From Chromatocurvus halotolerans (GTDB lineage Bacteria; Pseudomonadota; Gammaproteobacteria; Pseudomonadales; Halieaceae): 49,865 bases of DNA. Location: contig NZ_SLWX01000022.1 of the NCBI RefSeq assembly GCF_004340525.1, positions 1-49,865 of the forward strand. Direction: 5' to 3'. The notes beneath the pieces are model-generated. The model was given only the letters and a program-made list of their open reading frames with translations. It had not been told where the DNA came from and ran no database searches. Made by a program: the position numbers and the translations under genes. Positions 1-8,658 of the stretch are shown piece after piece. How positions within the stretch are numbered: the stretch's first letter is position 1; the number at the start of each line of letters is the position of its first letter.

Positions 1-114
1 CAGATGACAGTGACACTGATTGCGCCGATTGCGATGGAAGACGGTCTGCGCTTTGCGGTACGCGAAGGTGGCCGCACGGTCGGCGCCGGCGTTGTGGCGA
101 AGATCCTTGAGTAA
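1..114 (+). CDS. tuf: Elongation factor Tu, C-terminal end (partial)
   Basis: The first 37 codons visible are the tail of EF-Tu, the GTPase that brings aminoacyl-tRNA to the ribosome. The frame reads through the domain III signature ending in [20 protein letters not shown] and stops at TAA. The 5' part lies outside the window. tuf directly ahead of the S10 operon is the usual arrangement in gammaproteobacteria, but here two small genes separate it from rpsJ. It is followed at once by an intrinsic terminator. Confidence 0.96.
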   Translation, partial: QMTVTLIAPIAMEDGLRFAVREGGRTVGAGVVAKILE

Positions 115-132
115 TATCCGGTAGCAGGCCCA

Positions 133-165
133 GAAAAGCCCGGCCCAGGCCGGGCTTTTCTTTTT
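133..165 (+). terminator. Intrinsic terminator of tuf
   Basis: A G+C-rich stem (GAAAAGCCCGGC against GCCGGGCTTTTC, loop CCAG) runs into a T-rich tract. The position 19 bases after the tuf stop and the A-tract/T-tract symmetry fit a rho-independent terminator. Confidence 0.9.
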
Positions 166-167
166 CT

Positions 168-226
168 GGGCTCCCCACTGGGTCAGGTTCCGGCCGTGCC
201 GGCCGCGACCTGACCCGGTGGAGCCC
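168..226. repeat. Long imperfect inverted repeat ahead of ydcH
   Basis: GGGTCAGGT (180-188) pairs exactly with ACCTGACCC (208-216). The stem continues outward, with a G.U pair and a two-base bulge, through GGGCT (168-172) and AGCCC (222-226). The 19-base apex contains a second small hairpin (CGGCC/GGCCG). There is no T-tract, so it does not look like a simple terminator. It lies between the tuf terminator and the start of the DUF465 gene, where it could be a 5' leader structure or a relic repeat. Confidence 0.7.
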
Positions 227-247
227 GACAGACAGAGAGGCAATCCC

Positions 248-490
248 ATGTCAGTAGAACATCACGACCTTGCACACGAGTTTCCAGAGCTGAAAGACCG
301 TATTCACGATCTGAAGATGAACGACGCGCATTTCCGCAAGCTGTTTGAGGCATATCACGAGCTGACGCGGGAAATCGAGAATATGGAGAACGAAGTCTCT
401 CCCGCATCGACACAGGCAGAAGAAGAGGCCAAGATGCGCCGTGTACACCTGAAAGACGAACTGTATCGAATGCTGACGGCCTCTCATTGA
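248..490 (+). CDS. DUF465 / YdcH-family small coiled-coil protein
   Basis: This 80-residue protein begins MSVEHHDLAHEFPELKDRI and shows the conserved DUF465 core (FRKLFEAYHELTREIENMEN, then LKDELYRML). The family is made of short two-helix, probably coiled-coil proteins of unknown molecular role; YdcH of E. coli is the best-known member. The ATG at 248 is chosen because AGAGAGG sits just upstream and the family usually starts near this point. A longer in-frame reading from 218 would be possible but has no good ribosome binding site. It is followed after 25 bases by the DksA-like gene, so the two are probably cotranscribed. The location between tuf and rpsJ is unusual. Confidence 0.85.
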   Translation: MSVEHHDLAHEFPELKDRIHDLKMNDAHFRKLFEAYHELTREIENMENEVSPASTQAEEEAKMRRVHLKDELYRMLTASH

Positions 491-515
491 GAGTCCGGAA
501 GCTCCGGGAGGAAGG

Positions 516-830
516 ATGAGCCAGGAAAATCTCGAACAGAGCCTGCGCAAAAAGCTTGAAGAGCTTCAGTCGCGTCTCGTGAGTATCAAGGCTGATGCGG
601 GTCAGGAGCATTCGCCGGACTCCGAGGAGCAGGCGCAGGAGCGCGAGAACGATGAGGTTGTCGACGCTATCGGCGACGAGACCCGCCAATCGATTCGCGA
701 GATCAACCAGGCCCTGCGGCGCCTCGAAGAGGGCAGTTACGGCGTGTGCGAGAGCTGTGGGCAGACAATTGCCCCCGCACGACTGCAGGCGTTGCCGGAG
801 GCGACACGTTGCATCGAGTGCGCGGAATAA
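516..830 (+). CDS. TraR/DksA-family C4 zinc-finger protein
   Basis: This is a 104-residue protein with an N-terminal helical hairpin and a C-terminal four-cysteine zinc finger (C78-x2-C81 and C99-x2-C102). Members bind the secondary channel of RNA polymerase or act as related small regulators. DSEEQA (residues 35-40), near the expected coiled-coil tip, resembles the DxxDxA tip motif of DksA, with Glu in place of the second Asp. It is shorter than E. coli DksA (151 residues) and closer in size to the short DksA-like proteins of Pseudomonadota. The start has a strong ribosome binding site (GGGAGGAAGG). Its neighbours are tuf and the S10 operon, whose promoter lies just downstream. A role in ribosomal gene control is an inference from position only. 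Confidence 0.88.
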   Translation: MSQENLEQSLRKKLEELQSRLVSIKADAGQEHSPDSEEQAQERENDEVVDAIGDETRQSIREINQALRRLEEGSYGVCESCGQTIAPARLQALPEATRCIECAE

Positions 831-860
831 AAGTTTTATCAATAGGCAGCGAATTCCTGC

Positions 861-897
861 TTGACACCTGAATGAGTGATCATTAGACTTCGCGTTC
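861..897 (+). promoter_or_regulatory. Sigma-70-type promoter of the S10 operon
   Basis: A perfect TTGACA (861-866), a 17-base spacer and TAGACT (884-889) are followed by TCGCG, a G+C-rich discriminator of the kind found in promoters repressed by ppGpp and DksA. Transcription would start near 896 and give a leader of about 58 bases before rpsJ. Confidence 0.75.
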
Positions 898-903
898 CTT
901 TTT

Positions 904-937
904 CGGGGGTCCCAAAGCAGGTCCCCGGTTCTTTTGT
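904..937 (+). promoter_or_regulatory. Attenuator-like hairpin in the rpsJ leader
   Basis: CGGGGGT (904-910) can pair with GTCCCCG (921-927) around a 10-base loop, and a T-rich run (GTTCTTTTG) follows. It lies in the short leader between the promoter and rpsJ. In E. coli the S10 leader is the site of L4-mediated attenuation, but this leader is much shorter and any similar role is inferred. Confidence 0.45.
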
Positions 938-954
938 GTTTGGAGTTTGATTGC

Positions 955-1266
955 GTGACCAACCAGCGTATCCGTATTCGCCTGAAGGCTTTCGATCATC
1001 GTCTGATCGATAATTCCACCCAGGAAATCGTCGAAACCGCCCGTCGTACGGGTGCACAGGTTCGCGGCCCGATACCGTTGCCGACCCGCAAAGAGAAATA
1101 CACCATTCTGGTGTCGCCGCACGTCAACAAGGATGCGCGTGACCAGTATGAAATCCGAACCCATAAGCGCGTGCTGGATATTATCGGGCCAACGGAGAAG
1201 ACCGTCGATGCCCTGATGAAGCTGGATCTGGCCGCAGGAGTTGAAGTACAGATCAGTCTTGGTTAA
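955..1266 (+). CDS. rpsJ: 30S ribosomal protein S10
   Basis: This 103-residue protein matches S10 along its length ([16 protein letters not shown] near the N-terminus, RTHKRVLDI and LAAGVEVQI near the end). S10 assembles into the 30S head and, as NusE, takes part in antitermination complexes. The GTG at 955 is chosen over an upstream TTG because GGAG lies 9 bases ahead and S10 proteins start just before the QRIRIRL block. It is the first gene of the S10 operon, and 119 bases separate it from rplC. Confidence 0.97.
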   Translation: MTNQRIRIRLKAFDHRLIDNSTQEIVETARRTGAQVRGPIPLPTRKEKYTILVSPHVNKDARDQYEIRTHKRVLDIIGPTEKTVDALMKLDLAAGVEVQISLG

Positions 1267-1287
1267 CGACAATTCGTAGCAAGACCT

Positions 1288-1343
1288 GCCCCGGGACCTG
1301 AAGGCCCCGGGGTGTGTAACGCCAGAGTCTTCAGGCGCTGGCG
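1288..1343 (+). promoter_or_regulatory. Two tandem stem-loops between rpsJ and rplC
   Basis: CCCCGGG (1289-1295) pairs with CCCGGGG (1306-1312), and CGCCAG (1320-1325) pairs with CTGGCG (1338-1343). Neither is followed by a T-tract. This is the longest gap between rpsJ and secY, so the structures could regulate or process the message ahead of rplC. The pairing is seen; the role is not known. Confidence 0.5.
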
Positions 1344-1385
1344 GCCATAGAGGGTGTCAGCCCCGTACACTGAGAGGTTAGTAGC

Positions 1386-2027
1386 ATGACCATTGGTTTA
1401 GTCGGCCGGAAGTCCGGCATGACGCGCGTCTTTACCGAAGACGGCGCCTCAGTTCCAGTAACCGTAGTGGAGATAGCTCCAAACCGCGTTACTCAAATCA
1501 AAGAGCCCGACAGCGATGGCTACCGGGCGATTCAGGTTACGACAGGTGTGCGTCGTGCCAATAAAGTGAGTAAGTCGCAGGCGGGCCATTTCGCAAAGGC
1601 GGGCGTGGAAGCGGGCTATGGTCTGTGGGAATTCCGTCTTCTGGATGCCGATGAGTCATTCGAGGTCGGTGCCGAGCTGACCGTCTCGCGTTTTGAGGCC
1701 GGTCAGAAGGTTGACGTTGCCGGCAAATCCAAGGGCAAGGGCTTTCAGGGTGTTGTAAAACGCTGGAATTTCCGCACCCAGGACGCCACTCACGGCAACT
1801 CTCTGTCCCACCGGGCACCGGGCTCTATCGGCCAGTGTCAGACGCCGGGTCGAGTATTCAAGGGCAAAAAAATGTCCGGCCACATGGGTGCCGAGAGTGT
1901 CACGATCCAGGGACTCGAGATCGTGCGGGTCGATGCGGAGCGCAACCTCCTGTTGATCAAAGGCGCCGTTCCAGGTGCACCGGGCGGCGACGTGATTGTG
2001 CGTCCCGCGGTCAAGGCTCAGGCGTAA
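1386..2027 (+). CDS. rplC: 50S ribosomal protein L3
   Basis: This 213-residue protein carries the L3 signatures [13 protein letters not shown] at the N-terminus and [20 protein letters not shown] in the extended loop that reaches the peptidyl-transferase region. The second glutamine of that loop corresponds to the one methylated by PrmB in E. coli. L3 is an early 50S assembly protein. The ATG has GAGAGG eight bases ahead. rplD follows after 12 bases. Confidence 0.98.
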   Translation: MTIGLVGRKSGMTRVFTEDGASVPVTVVEIAPNRVTQIKEPDSDGYRAIQVTTGVRRANKVSKSQAGHFAKAGVEAGYGLWEFRLLDADESFEVGAELTVSRFEAGQKVDVAGKSKGKGFQGVVKRWNFRTQDATHGNSLSHRAPGSIGQCQTPGRVFKGKKMSGHMGAESVTIQGLEIVRVDAERNLLLIKGAVPGAPGGDVIVRPAVKAQA

Positions 2028-2039
2028 GGGGTTACAACG

Positions 2040-2657
2040 GTGGAATTGAATGTAGCTAAGCCCGGTAACGCGACAGCCAGCACGCTGTCGGTATCGGATG
2101 CGGCGTTTGACCGCGAATACAACGAAGATCTTGTGCACCAGGTGGTCACATCCTACCTGGCAGGCGCACGGCAGGGAACGAAGGCCCAGAAGAATCGTGC
2201 CGCTGTCAGCGGTGGTGGCAAGAAGCCCTGGCGCCAGAAGGGTACTGGCCGTGCGCGTGCAGGGACGATTCGCTCGCCGATATGGCGCAGCGGTGGTGTC
2301 ACCTTTGCAGCCAAGCCGCAGGATCATTCGGTTAAGGTCAACCGTAAGATGTACCGTGCGGCAATGTGCTCGATTGTGTCCGAGCTGGCGCGCCAGGGTC
2401 GCCTGGTGGTTGTCGAGAGTCTGGACATCGAAGAGCCGAAGACAAAGCTGCTGGTCAAGCAGCTGGGTGATTACGGCGTGGAGAATGCGCTGATTGTTGC
2501 CAGTGACGTGGATGAGAACCTGTATCTTGCCGCACGCAACCTGCACAAGGTCGACGTGCGTGACGTCAGCGGAGTCGATCCTGTCAGCCTGCTGGCCTAT
2601 GAGAAGGTGCTGGTCACCGTCGACGCCGTGAAAAAGATAGAGGAGATGCTGGCATGA
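2040..2657 (+). CDS. rplD: 50S ribosomal protein L4
   Basis: L4, 205 residues, lines the peptide exit tunnel. In E. coli it also represses its own operon by acting on the S10 leader. The tunnel-loop sequence [20 protein letters not shown] is intact. The start codon is GTG, preceded by AAGGGG. The last codons overlap rplW in an ATGA arrangement, which suggests translational coupling. Confidence 0.98.
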   Translation: MELNVAKPGNATASTLSVSDAAFDREYNEDLVHQVVTSYLAGARQGTKAQKNRAAVSGGGKKPWRQKGTGRARAGTIRSPIWRSGGVTFAAKPQDHSVKVNRKMYRAAMCSIVSELARQGRLVVVESLDIEEPKTKLLVKQLGDYGVENALIVASDVDENLYLAARNLHKVDVRDVSGVDPVSLLAYEKVLVTVDAVKKIEEMLA

Positions 2658-2950
2658 ACCGTGAGCGCGTATTCCAGGTGCTGGCTGGCCCGCATGTGTC
2701 GGAAAAGGCGGCTGTTGTTGCCGATCAGAGCAATCAGTACGTCTTCAAGGTCGCGGTCGATGCGACAAAGGCAGAGGTTCGCAGGGCTGTAGAGCAGCTG
2801 TTCAAGGTTGACGTGCTTAACGTCAGTACCCTGAAAGTCAAGGGCAAGGTGAAGCGCAACAAGTTCGGTCTCAGCGCCAAGCCAACCTGGAAAAAGGCAT
2901 ACGTTAGCGTGAAGCCTGGCCAGGACATTGATTTCACGACAGCTGACTAG
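2654..2950 (+). CDS. rplW: 50S ribosomal protein L23
   Basis: This 98-residue protein has L23 features: GPHVSEKAA near the start, [18 protein letters not shown] in the middle and GKVKR before the C-terminus. L23 sits at the tunnel exit and is the docking site for trigger factor and the signal recognition particle. Its ATG overlaps the rplD stop by four bases. rplB follows 14 bases downstream. Confidence 0.97.
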   Translation: MNRERVFQVLAGPHVSEKAAVVADQSNQYVFKVAVDATKAEVRRAVEQLFKVDVLNVSTLKVKGKVKRNKFGLSAKPTWKKAYVSVKPGQDIDFTTAD

Positions 2951-2964
2951 GGAGCATCCAGGAC

Positions 2965-3792
2965 ATGGCAATTCAGAAAGGTAAGCCGACATCGCCGGGT
3001 CAGCGTCATATCGTGCGTGTACGCACGCCCGACCTGCACAAGGGCGATCCTTACGCCCCGCTGCTCGAAAAGCAGTCGCGTAATGGCGGTCGCAATAACA
3101 ACGGGCGCATTACGACCCGACATATTGGTGGTGGTCACAAGCAGCATTACCGCATTATCGATTTCAAGCGGGCGAAGGATGGTATCACGGCAAAGGTTGA
3201 GCGTATTGAGTACGATCCCAATCGCTCTGCGCACATCGCCCTGCTGCTGTTCGCCGATGGCGAGCGTCGCTACATTATTGCCCCGAAGGGCCTGAAGGCC
3301 GGTGATGCCGTGCAGTCAGGCGCCGGTGCGCCGATCAAGACGGGCAACTGTCTTCCGCTGCGTAACATACCGGTAGGTTCTGTGGTGCACGGGGTTGAGC
3401 TGAAGCCTGGTAAAGGTGCCCAGCTCGCCAGATCTGCGGGAGCTTCCGTGCAGCTGGCGGCTCGCGAAGGACGTTACGCGACGATCCGCCTGCGGTCCGG
3501 CGAAATGCGCCGGGTGTTGTCAGACTGTCGGGCGACCCTCGGAGAGGTGTCAAATTCAGAGCACAGCCTGCGCAAGCTCGGCAAGGCCGGTGCAGCGCGC
3601 TGGCGCGGCGTGCGTCCCACGGTTCGCGGTGTCGCCATGAACCCGGTAGATCACCCGCACGGTGGCGGCGAGGGCCGTACGTCAGGTGGCCGTCATCCGG
3701 TCAGCCCCTGGGGTACGCCTACCAAGGGCTACAAGACCCGCAGTAACAAGCGTACTGACGACCTGATTGTGCGCCGTCGTCGCAAGAAATAA
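2965..3792 (+). CDS. rplB: 50S ribosomal protein L2
   Basis: This 275-residue protein is a full-length L2, needed for subunit association and peptidyl-transferase assembly. The diagnostic C-terminal block is present: [20 protein letters not shown] followed by [10 protein letters not shown], including the histidine long linked to activity. It lies between rplW and rpsS in the standard order. Confidence 0.98.
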   Translation: MAIQKGKPTSPGQRHIVRVRTPDLHKGDPYAPLLEKQSRNGGRNNNGRITTRHIGGGHKQHYRIIDFKRAKDGITAKVERIEYDPNRSAHIALLLFADGERRYIIAPKGLKAGDAVQSGAGAPIKTGNCLPLRNIPVGSVVHGVELKPGKGAQLARSAGASVQLAAREGRYATIRLRSGEMRRVLSDCRATLGEVSNSEHSLRKLGKAGAARWRGVRPTVRGVAMNPVDHPHGGGEGRTSGGRHPVSPWGTPTKGYKTRSNKRTDDLIVRRRRKK

Positions 3793-3829
3793 TTCGGCTG
3801 CCGATAGACATTATTGAGAGGAAAGCATT

Positions 3830-4105
3830 GTGCCGCGTTCATTGAAAAAAGGCCCGTTCATCGACCTGCATCTTTTGAAGAAGGTCGAGGCCGCTATCGA
3901 GAGCAACGATCGCCGTCCCATCAAGACCTGGTCGCGCCGCTCCATGGTGTCGCCGGACATGGTCGGGTTGACGATTGCCGTGCATAACGGGCGCCAGCAC
4001 GTGCCGATACTGGTCAACGAAGACATGGTTGGCCACAAGCTGGGTGAATTCGCCGCGACGCGCACCTTCAAGGGGCACATTGTCGATAAAAAGGCGAAGC
4101 GCTAA
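3830..4105 (+). CDS. rpsS: 30S ribosomal protein S19
   Basis: S19, 91 residues, belongs to the 30S head and contacts S13 and tRNA at the A site. It reads [19 protein letters not shown] at the start and [16 protein letters not shown] near the end. The start codon is GTG with GAGAGGAAAG upstream, and the protein begins exactly where S19 proteins begin. Confidence 0.97.
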   Translation: MPRSLKKGPFIDLHLLKKVEAAIESNDRRPIKTWSRRSMVSPDMVGLTIAVHNGRQHVPILVNEDMVGHKLGEFAATRTFKGHIVDKKAKR

Positions 4106-4132
4106 GGCGCTAGCGTAAGCGAGGAACAGGAA

Positions 4133-4477
4133 ATGGAAGTGTCAGCAAGGTTGAAGGGTGCGCGGATATCGGCGCAGAAAGCCCGACTGATCGCGGATCA
4201 GGTAAGAGGCAAGCCGGTTGAGGAGGCGCTGAGCACACTGGAGTTCAGCACGAAAAAGGCCGCCCACATCGTCAGAAAAGTATTGAACTCCGCAATTGCC
4301 AACGCGGAGAACAATGAAGGTGCCGATGTTGACGAGCTCAAGGTATCCAGTATCTATGTTGACGAGGGGATGACCATGAAGCGTCTTCGCCCGCGTGCCA
4401 AGGGTCGCGCTGACCGTATTTTCAAGCGCACTTGTCACATCACAGTGAAAGTCGCCGACGGCGCCAGCGAGAGTTAG
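4133..4477 (+). CDS. rplV: 50S ribosomal protein L22
   Basis: L22, 114 residues, extends a beta-hairpin into the peptide exit tunnel, where macrolide resistance changes are known to occur. It starts [20 protein letters not shown], close to the usual L22 opening, and holds the hairpin motif [15 protein letters not shown]. The ATG follows GAGGAACAGGAA. rpsC begins 11 bases after the stop. Confidence 0.97.
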   Translation: MEVSARLKGARISAQKARLIADQVRGKPVEEALSTLEFSTKKAAHIVRKVLNSAIANAENNEGADVDELKVSSIYVDEGMTMKRLRPRAKGRADRIFKRTCHITVKVADGASES

Positions 4478-4488
4478 GAGAAGACCAC

Positions 4489-5160
4489 ATGGGTCAGAAA
4501 GTTCATCCCACCGGCATTCGTCTGGGTATTGTCAAGGAGCATACGTCTGTCTGGTATGCCGACCGCAAGAACTATGCGAAGAATCTGGTAGCAGATCTCG
4601 AGGTGCGCAAGTTCATCGAGAAGAAACTCGACAACGCCTCTGTCAGCCGCATCGTTATCGAGCGCCCTGCACAGACGGCGCGGATCACCATCCACACTGC
4701 GCGGCCGGGTATCGTCATCGGCAAAAAGGGTGAGGATGTTGACGGGCTTCGTCGCCAGCTCGCCGAGAAGATGGGCGTGCCCGTGCACATCAACATTGAG
4801 GAGATCCGCAAGCCCGATCTTGACGCGCGGCTGGTAGCGCAGAATGTCGCTCAGCAGCTGGAGCGTCGGGTGATGTTCCGCCGGGCCATGAAGCGTGTTG
4901 TGCAGAACGCCATGCGCCAGGGCGCAGAGGGTATCAAGGTGCAGGTTGGCGGTCGTCTCGGCGGTGCCGAGATTGCCCGTAGTGAGTGGTACCGGGAAGG
5001 CCGGGTTCCTTTGCACACCCTGCGCGCAGATATTGACTACGCGACCTATGAGGCCGAGACAACTTACGGCGTGATCGGCGTCAAGGTCTGGATCTTCAAA
5101 GGTGAAGTGATCGGTGGCAGTGATCAGGCTGAAGCGCCACGCAAGACGGCAACCAATTAA
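4489..5160 (+). CDS. rpsC: 30S ribosomal protein S3
   Basis: This 223-residue protein begins [14 protein letters not shown], the invariant S3 N-terminus, so the ATG at 4489 is preferred over a longer in-frame reading from 4432 that would run into rplV. It has a KH domain with the GxxG loop in [10 protein letters not shown] and the C-terminal [20 protein letters not shown] block. S3 forms part of the mRNA entry channel and has helicase-like activity with S4. GGAG lies upstream of the start. Confidence 0.98.
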   Translation: MGQKVHPTGIRLGIVKEHTSVWYADRKNYAKNLVADLEVRKFIEKKLDNASVSRIVIERPAQTARITIHTARPGIVIGKKGEDVDGLRRQLAEKMGVPVHINIEEIRKPDLDARLVAQNVAQQLERRVMFRRAMKRVVQNAMRQGAEGIKVQVGGRLGGAEIARSEWYREGRVPLHTLRADIDYATYEAETTYGVIGVKVWIFKGEVIGGSDQAEAPRKTATN

Positions 5161-5172
5161 GGCGTAGGGATT

Positions 5173-5586
5173 ATGTTGCAACCAAAAAGGACAAAGTTCC
5201 GCAAGGCGATGAAGGGCCGTAATCGTGGCCTGGCGCAGCGCGGTAGCAAGGTGAGTTTTGGCGAGTACGGGCTCAAGGCCGTCGGCCGTGGTCGGATTAC
5301 CGCGCGGCAGATCGAAGCTGCCCGTCGTGCCATGACGCGTCACATCAAGCGTGGCGGGAAAATCTGGATCCGCATTTTCCCGGACAAGCCGATTACCGGC
5401 AAGCCGCTTGAGGTACGCCAGGGCAAGGGTAAGGGTAACGTCGAGTACTGGGTGGCACAGATTCAGCCCGGCCGCGTGCTCTACGAGGTGCAGGGTGTTC
5501 CGGAGGAGCTGGCCAGAGAAGCGTTTGAGCTAGCGGCGGCCAAGATCCCTGTACAGACAACATTCGTGAAACGGTCGGTGATGTGA
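5173..5586 (+). CDS. rplP: 50S ribosomal protein L16
   Basis: L16, 137 residues, sits near the A-site tRNA elbow and is a late 50S assembly protein. It starts [11 protein letters not shown] and contains [14 protein letters not shown], whose arginine corresponds to the one hydroxylated in E. coli L16. The stop overlaps the rpmC start as TGATG, which suggests coupled translation. Confidence 0.98.
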   Translation: MLQPKRTKFRKAMKGRNRGLAQRGSKVSFGEYGLKAVGRGRITARQIEAARRAMTRHIKRGGKIWIRIFPDKPITGKPLEVRQGKGKGNVEYWVAQIQPGRVLYEVQGVPEELAREAFELAAAKIPVQTTFVKRSVM

Positions 5587-5777
5587 TGAAAGCCAGTGAT
5601 ATGCGGGAAAAATCAGCGGAAGAGCTGGACAAGCAACTGCTGGACCTGCGCGAAGAGCAATTCAAGCTTCGTATGCAGAAGGCGACAGGGCAGCTCGGGC
5701 AGACGCATTTGCTTCAGCAGAACCAGCGCGCTATCGCACGCGTGAAGACTGTACTCCAGGAAAAGGCAGGTAACTAG
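5586..5777 (+). CDS. rpmC: 50S ribosomal protein L29
   Basis: L29, 63 residues, is a helical hairpin protein next to L23 at the tunnel exit. It reads [20 protein letters not shown] and then [14 protein letters not shown]. The ATG at 5586 gives the usual L29 N-terminus. A GTG one codon earlier is also in frame but adds only one residue. The start shares one base with the rplP stop. Confidence 0.96.
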   Translation: MKASDMREKSAEELDKQLLDLREEQFKLRMQKATGQLGQTHLLQQNQRAIARVKTVLQEKAGN

Positions 5778-5779
5778 AC

Positions 5780-6046
5780 ATGGCGGCAGCAGATAAGCGC
5801 AAGCGCACGGCCACCGGCCGGGTTGTCAGCAACAAGATGGACAAGACGGTCACCGTACTGATCGAAAGGCGGGTAAAGCACCCTGTCTATGGCAAGTACC
5901 TGACCCGGTCCTCGAAGCTGCATGCGCATGATGAAGACAATGTATGCCAGATCGGCGATCTGGTGACGGTGGCTGAGTCCCGTCCGATTTCTCGCAGCAA
6001 GACCTGGACCCTGGTCGAGGTGGTTGAGCAGGCGGCGGTAGTTTAG
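5780..6046 (+). CDS. rpsQ: 30S ribosomal protein S17
   Basis: S17, 88 residues, is an OB-fold primary binder of 16S rRNA. The family core is clear in [19 protein letters not shown] and in [15 protein letters not shown]. It starts two bases after the rpmC stop and ends the S10 gene set; rplN of the spc set follows 45 bases on. Confidence 0.97.
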   Translation: MAAADKRKRTATGRVVSNKMDKTVTVLIERRVKHPVYGKYLTRSSKLHAHDEDNVCQIGDLVTVAESRPISRSKTWTLVEVVEQAAVV

Positions 6047-6091
6047 GCGCGTAGTAGTGGTAGCGACGTTTGTCGCAGGCTGGAGTAGACA

Positions 6092-6460
6092 ATGATTCAG
6101 ACACAATCATATTTGGACGTCGCCGATAATAGCGGTGCCCGCCGCGTCATGTGCATCAAGGTGCTGGGTGGCTCAAAGCGGCGTTATGCACGAGTTGGAG
6201 ACCTGATCAAGGTGACCGTGAAGGAAGCCATTCCGCGTGGCAAGGTCAAGAAGGGCCAGGTCATGACGGCGGTAGTGGTTCGCACGCGCAAGGGTGTTCG
6301 CCGTGCTGATGGGTCGCTGATCAAGTTTGACGATAATGCGGCGGTGCTCCTGAACAACCAGGAAGCGCCTATAGGCACGCGTATCTTCGGGCCGGTGACG
6401 CGTGAACTTCGCGGCGACAAGTTCATGAAGATTATATCCCTGGCGCCGGAAGTTATCTGA
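6092..6460 (+). CDS. rplN: 50S ribosomal protein L14
   Basis: L14, 122 residues, is a beta-barrel protein at the subunit interface and the target of the silencing factor RsfS. It begins [20 protein letters not shown] and ends [19 protein letters not shown], both typical. It opens the spc part of the cluster. The 45-base gap to rpsQ shows no convincing promoter, so transcription probably continues through. Confidence 0.98.
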   Translation: MIQTQSYLDVADNSGARRVMCIKVLGGSKRRYARVGDLIKVTVKEAIPRGKVKKGQVMTAVVVRTRKGVRRADGSLIKFDDNAAVLLNNQEAPIGTRIFGPVTRELRGDKFMKIISLAPEVI

Positions 6461-6488
6461 TCCCGTCGTCTGATAGAGAGGCAGTGTG

Positions 6489-6803
6489 ATGTTGAAGATC
6501 AAGCGCGATGACGAAGTGATCGTCCTGGCGGGCAAGGACAAGGGCAAGCGCGGCAAGGTTCGCCGAGTGCTGGATAACGGCAAGCTTATCGTGTCGGGCG
6601 TAAACATGGTGAAAAAGCACACGCGTCCCAACCCCCAGGCCGGGGTGCAGGGCGGTATCGTCGAGCAGGAAGCCGCGATACAGGCGTCAAATGTGGCGAT
6701 CTACAATGCGACCACCAGCAAGGCAGACCGTGTGGGCTTCAAGGTTGAAGGCGACCGCAAGGTCCGCGTGTTCAAGTCAAGCGGCGACGCGATTGACGCG
6801 TAA
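6489..6803 (+). CDS. rplX: 50S ribosomal protein L24
   Basis: L24, 104 residues, is an assembly initiator with a KOW motif: [20 protein letters not shown] at the N-terminus, followed by [15 protein letters not shown]. The ATG at 6489 gives the normal L24 start; an in-frame GTG one codon upstream is less likely. GAGAGGCAG lies ahead of it. Confidence 0.97.
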   Translation: MLKIKRDDEVIVLAGKDKGKRGKVRRVLDNGKLIVSGVNMVKKHTRPNPQAGVQGGIVEQEAAIQASNVAIYNATTSKADRVGFKVEGDRKVRVFKSSGDAIDA

Positions 6804-6828
6804 CGCAGCGAATACAGGTATCTGAGCA

Positions 6829-7368
6829 ATGGCTACATTGAAAGACAAGTACCGCGATGAAATCGCGGCCCGGTTGAAGGAAGAGCTCGGGCTGGCAAAT
6901 GTGATGGAAGTGCCTCGCATCACCAAGATCACCCTGAACATGGGTGTCGGTGAGGCCGTGGGCGACAAGAAGGTCATGGAGAATGCGGTCAGTGACATGC
7001 AGAAGATCTCTGGCCAGAAGCCGGTGGTTACGCTGGCCCGGAAGTCCATTGCCGGCTTCAAGATCCGGGATGGCTGGCCGGTGGGCTGCAAGGTGACCTT
7101 GCGTTCTGATCGCATGTACGAGTTTCTTGAGCGGCTGATCAGTATCGCCATTCCGCGCATACGTGATTTCCGCGGAATCAGCCCCAAGTCCTTTGATGGT
7201 CGCGGCAATTTTGCCATGGGCGTTACCGAACAGATCATTTTTCCTGAGATCAATTACGACCAGGTGGACACGCTGCGCGGTATGGATATCACGATTACGA
7301 CTACTGCACGAACGGACGAAGAGGGCCGTGCACTCCTGCGTGCTTTCAACTTCCCGCTGAAGGGTTAA
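6829..7368 (+). CDS. rplE: 50S ribosomal protein L5
   Basis: L5, 179 residues, binds 5S rRNA and contacts the P-site tRNA. Family motifs include [18 protein letters not shown] and [19 protein letters not shown], and the end reads [20 protein letters not shown]. Length is normal. It is followed after 11 bases by rpsN. Confidence 0.98.
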   Translation: MATLKDKYRDEIAARLKEELGLANVMEVPRITKITLNMGVGEAVGDKKVMENAVSDMQKISGQKPVVTLARKSIAGFKIRDGWPVGCKVTLRSDRMYEFLERLISIAIPRIRDFRGISPKSFDGRGNFAMGVTEQIIFPEINYDQVDTLRGMDITITTTARTDEEGRALLRAFNFPLKG

Positions 7369-7379
7369 GAGGTTTAGCT

Positions 7380-7685
7380 ATGGCCAAGAAGTCAATGATC
7401 GCGCGCGAGCACAAGCGCACCAAGACAGTTGCAAAGTACGCGGTGAAGCGAGCGGAGCTCAAGGCAATCATCGTGGATCCGCAGGCGTCGGACGAGCAGA
7501 AGTGGGACGCCCAGGTTGCACTGCAGAAATTGCCGCGGGACGCGAGCCCGGTGCGTCAGCGTCGTCGCTGTCAGATCACCGGTCGCCCGCACGGGGTGTA
7601 TCGCAAGTTTGGCTTGTGTCGCAACAAGCTGCGTGAGGCGGCCATGCGCGGCGATGTGCCCGGGCTGGTTAAGTCCAGCTGGTAA
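7380..7685 (+). CDS. rpsN: 30S ribosomal protein S14, long zinc-free type
   Basis: S14, 101 residues, is a protein of the 30S head. This is the long form without the paired CxxC zinc motifs: it has the insert typical of that type and ends [11 protein letters not shown]. The [20 protein letters not shown] block is diagnostic. It sits between rplE and rpsH as usual. Confidence 0.97.
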   Translation: MAKKSMIAREHKRTKTVAKYAVKRAELKAIIVDPQASDEQKWDAQVALQKLPRDASPVRQRRRCQITGRPHGVYRKFGLCRNKLREAAMRGDVPGLVKSSW

Positions 7686-7701
7686 CGGAGAGTTATAGAT
7701 T

Positions 7702-8097
7702 ATGAGCATGCAAGATCCGCTGTCAGATATGCTGACCCGCATTCGTAACGCCCAGATGGCCGGAAAGACAACGGTCGATATGCCTGGCTCTAAACTGAAG
7801 AGCGCGGTGGCTAACGTTTTGCAAAGTGAAGGTTACATCGAAAGCTTCGAAGCGCGCGTAGACGACGGCAAGCCGCGTCTTGCGCTTCGCCTCAAGTATT
7901 TCCAGGGCAAGCCAGTGATCGCAGAAATCGATCGCGTGAGCAGGCCGGGACTTCGTAGCTACTCCGGTAAGGACGGCTTGCCGACGGTCCGGGGCGGTCT
8001 GGGGATAGCGATTGTATCAACGTCGCAGGGCGTAATGACCGATCGAGCGGCGCGTGCCGCAGGCGTGGGCGGAGAAGTGCTCTGCACCGTATTCTAA
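7702..8097 (+). CDS. rpsH: 30S ribosomal protein S8
   Basis: S8, 131 residues, is a primary 16S rRNA binder. In E. coli it also represses the spc operon by binding the mRNA near rplE. It starts [18 protein letters not shown] and ends with the [20 protein letters not shown] segment that contacts RNA. GGAGAG precedes the start. Confidence 0.98.
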   Translation: MSMQDPLSDMLTRIRNAQMAGKTTVDMPGSKLKSAVANVLQSEGYIESFEARVDDGKPRLALRLKYFQGKPVIAEIDRVSRPGLRSYSGKDGLPTVRGGLGIAIVSTSQGVMTDRAARAAGVGGEVLCTVF

Positions 8098-8122
8098 GGG
8101 CCCGAATTGAAGAGCAAGAGAC

Positions 8123-8650
8123 ATGTCTAGAGTTGCAAAAAATCCGGTGTCACTGCCGGGCGGTGTTGAAGTCAAGATCGACGGTGTCGATCTTACCGTG
8201 AAGGGCGCCAAGGGCGCCTTGAGCATGGCCCTGCAGGATGGCATCAGCGTGAGCCAGGCAGATGGTGTTGTCACGTTTGCCTATGACAACGACAAGGTCA
8301 AGGCGATGGCAGGCACAACCCGCGCACTGTTCAGCAACATGGTGAAGGGTGTCAGTGAGGGATGGCAGCGGAAGCTGGTTCTCAACGGCGTCGGTTATCG
8401 TGCCAAGGCCACCGGCAACAGCGTAAACCTTACGGTGGGCCTGTCTCATCCCGTGGATTACGACCTGCCCGAGGGTGTGACGGCGGAGACGCCAACACAG
8501 ACAGAGGTCGTGTTAAGCGGCATTGACAAGCAGGTGGTCGGCCAGGCGGCGGCAAAGCTGCGCAGCTTCCGTCCGCCGGAGCCATACAAGGGCAAGGGCA
8601 TTCGTTACGCGGACGAGAACGTGCGCCGTAAAGAAGCCAAGAAAAAGTAG
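8123..8650 (+). CDS. rplF: 50S ribosomal protein L6
   Basis: L6, 175 residues, lies near the factor-binding site of the 50S subunit. It starts [19 protein letters not shown] and contains the C-terminal signature [19 protein letters not shown]. Length is usual. The gene ends eight bases before rplR. Confidence 0.98.
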   Translation: MSRVAKNPVSLPGGVEVKIDGVDLTVKGAKGALSMALQDGISVSQADGVVTFAYDNDKVKAMAGTTRALFSNMVKGVSEGWQRKLVLNGVGYRAKATGNSVNLTVGLSHPVDYDLPEGVTAETPTQTEVVLSGIDKQVVGQAAAKLRSFRPPEPYKGKGIRYADENVRRKEAKKK

Positions 8651-8658
8651 GTGTCGAG

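Noticed and set aside
183-962. A 259-codon open frame on the - strand across the ydcH and dksA-like genes
   Set aside because: It is antisense to two genes with clear family matches and good ribosome binding sites, has an Arg/Leu-rich composition typical of a shadow frame, and shows no recognisable domain.
4432-4488. A longer N-terminus for S3 beginning inside rplV
   Set aside because: S3 proteins begin with MGQKVHP, and a ribosome binding site precedes that ATG.
4474-5343. A 289-codon frame on the - strand opposite rpsC
   Set aside because: rpsC is certain on the other strand; the antisense product has no recognisable motif and arises from high-G+C codon bias.
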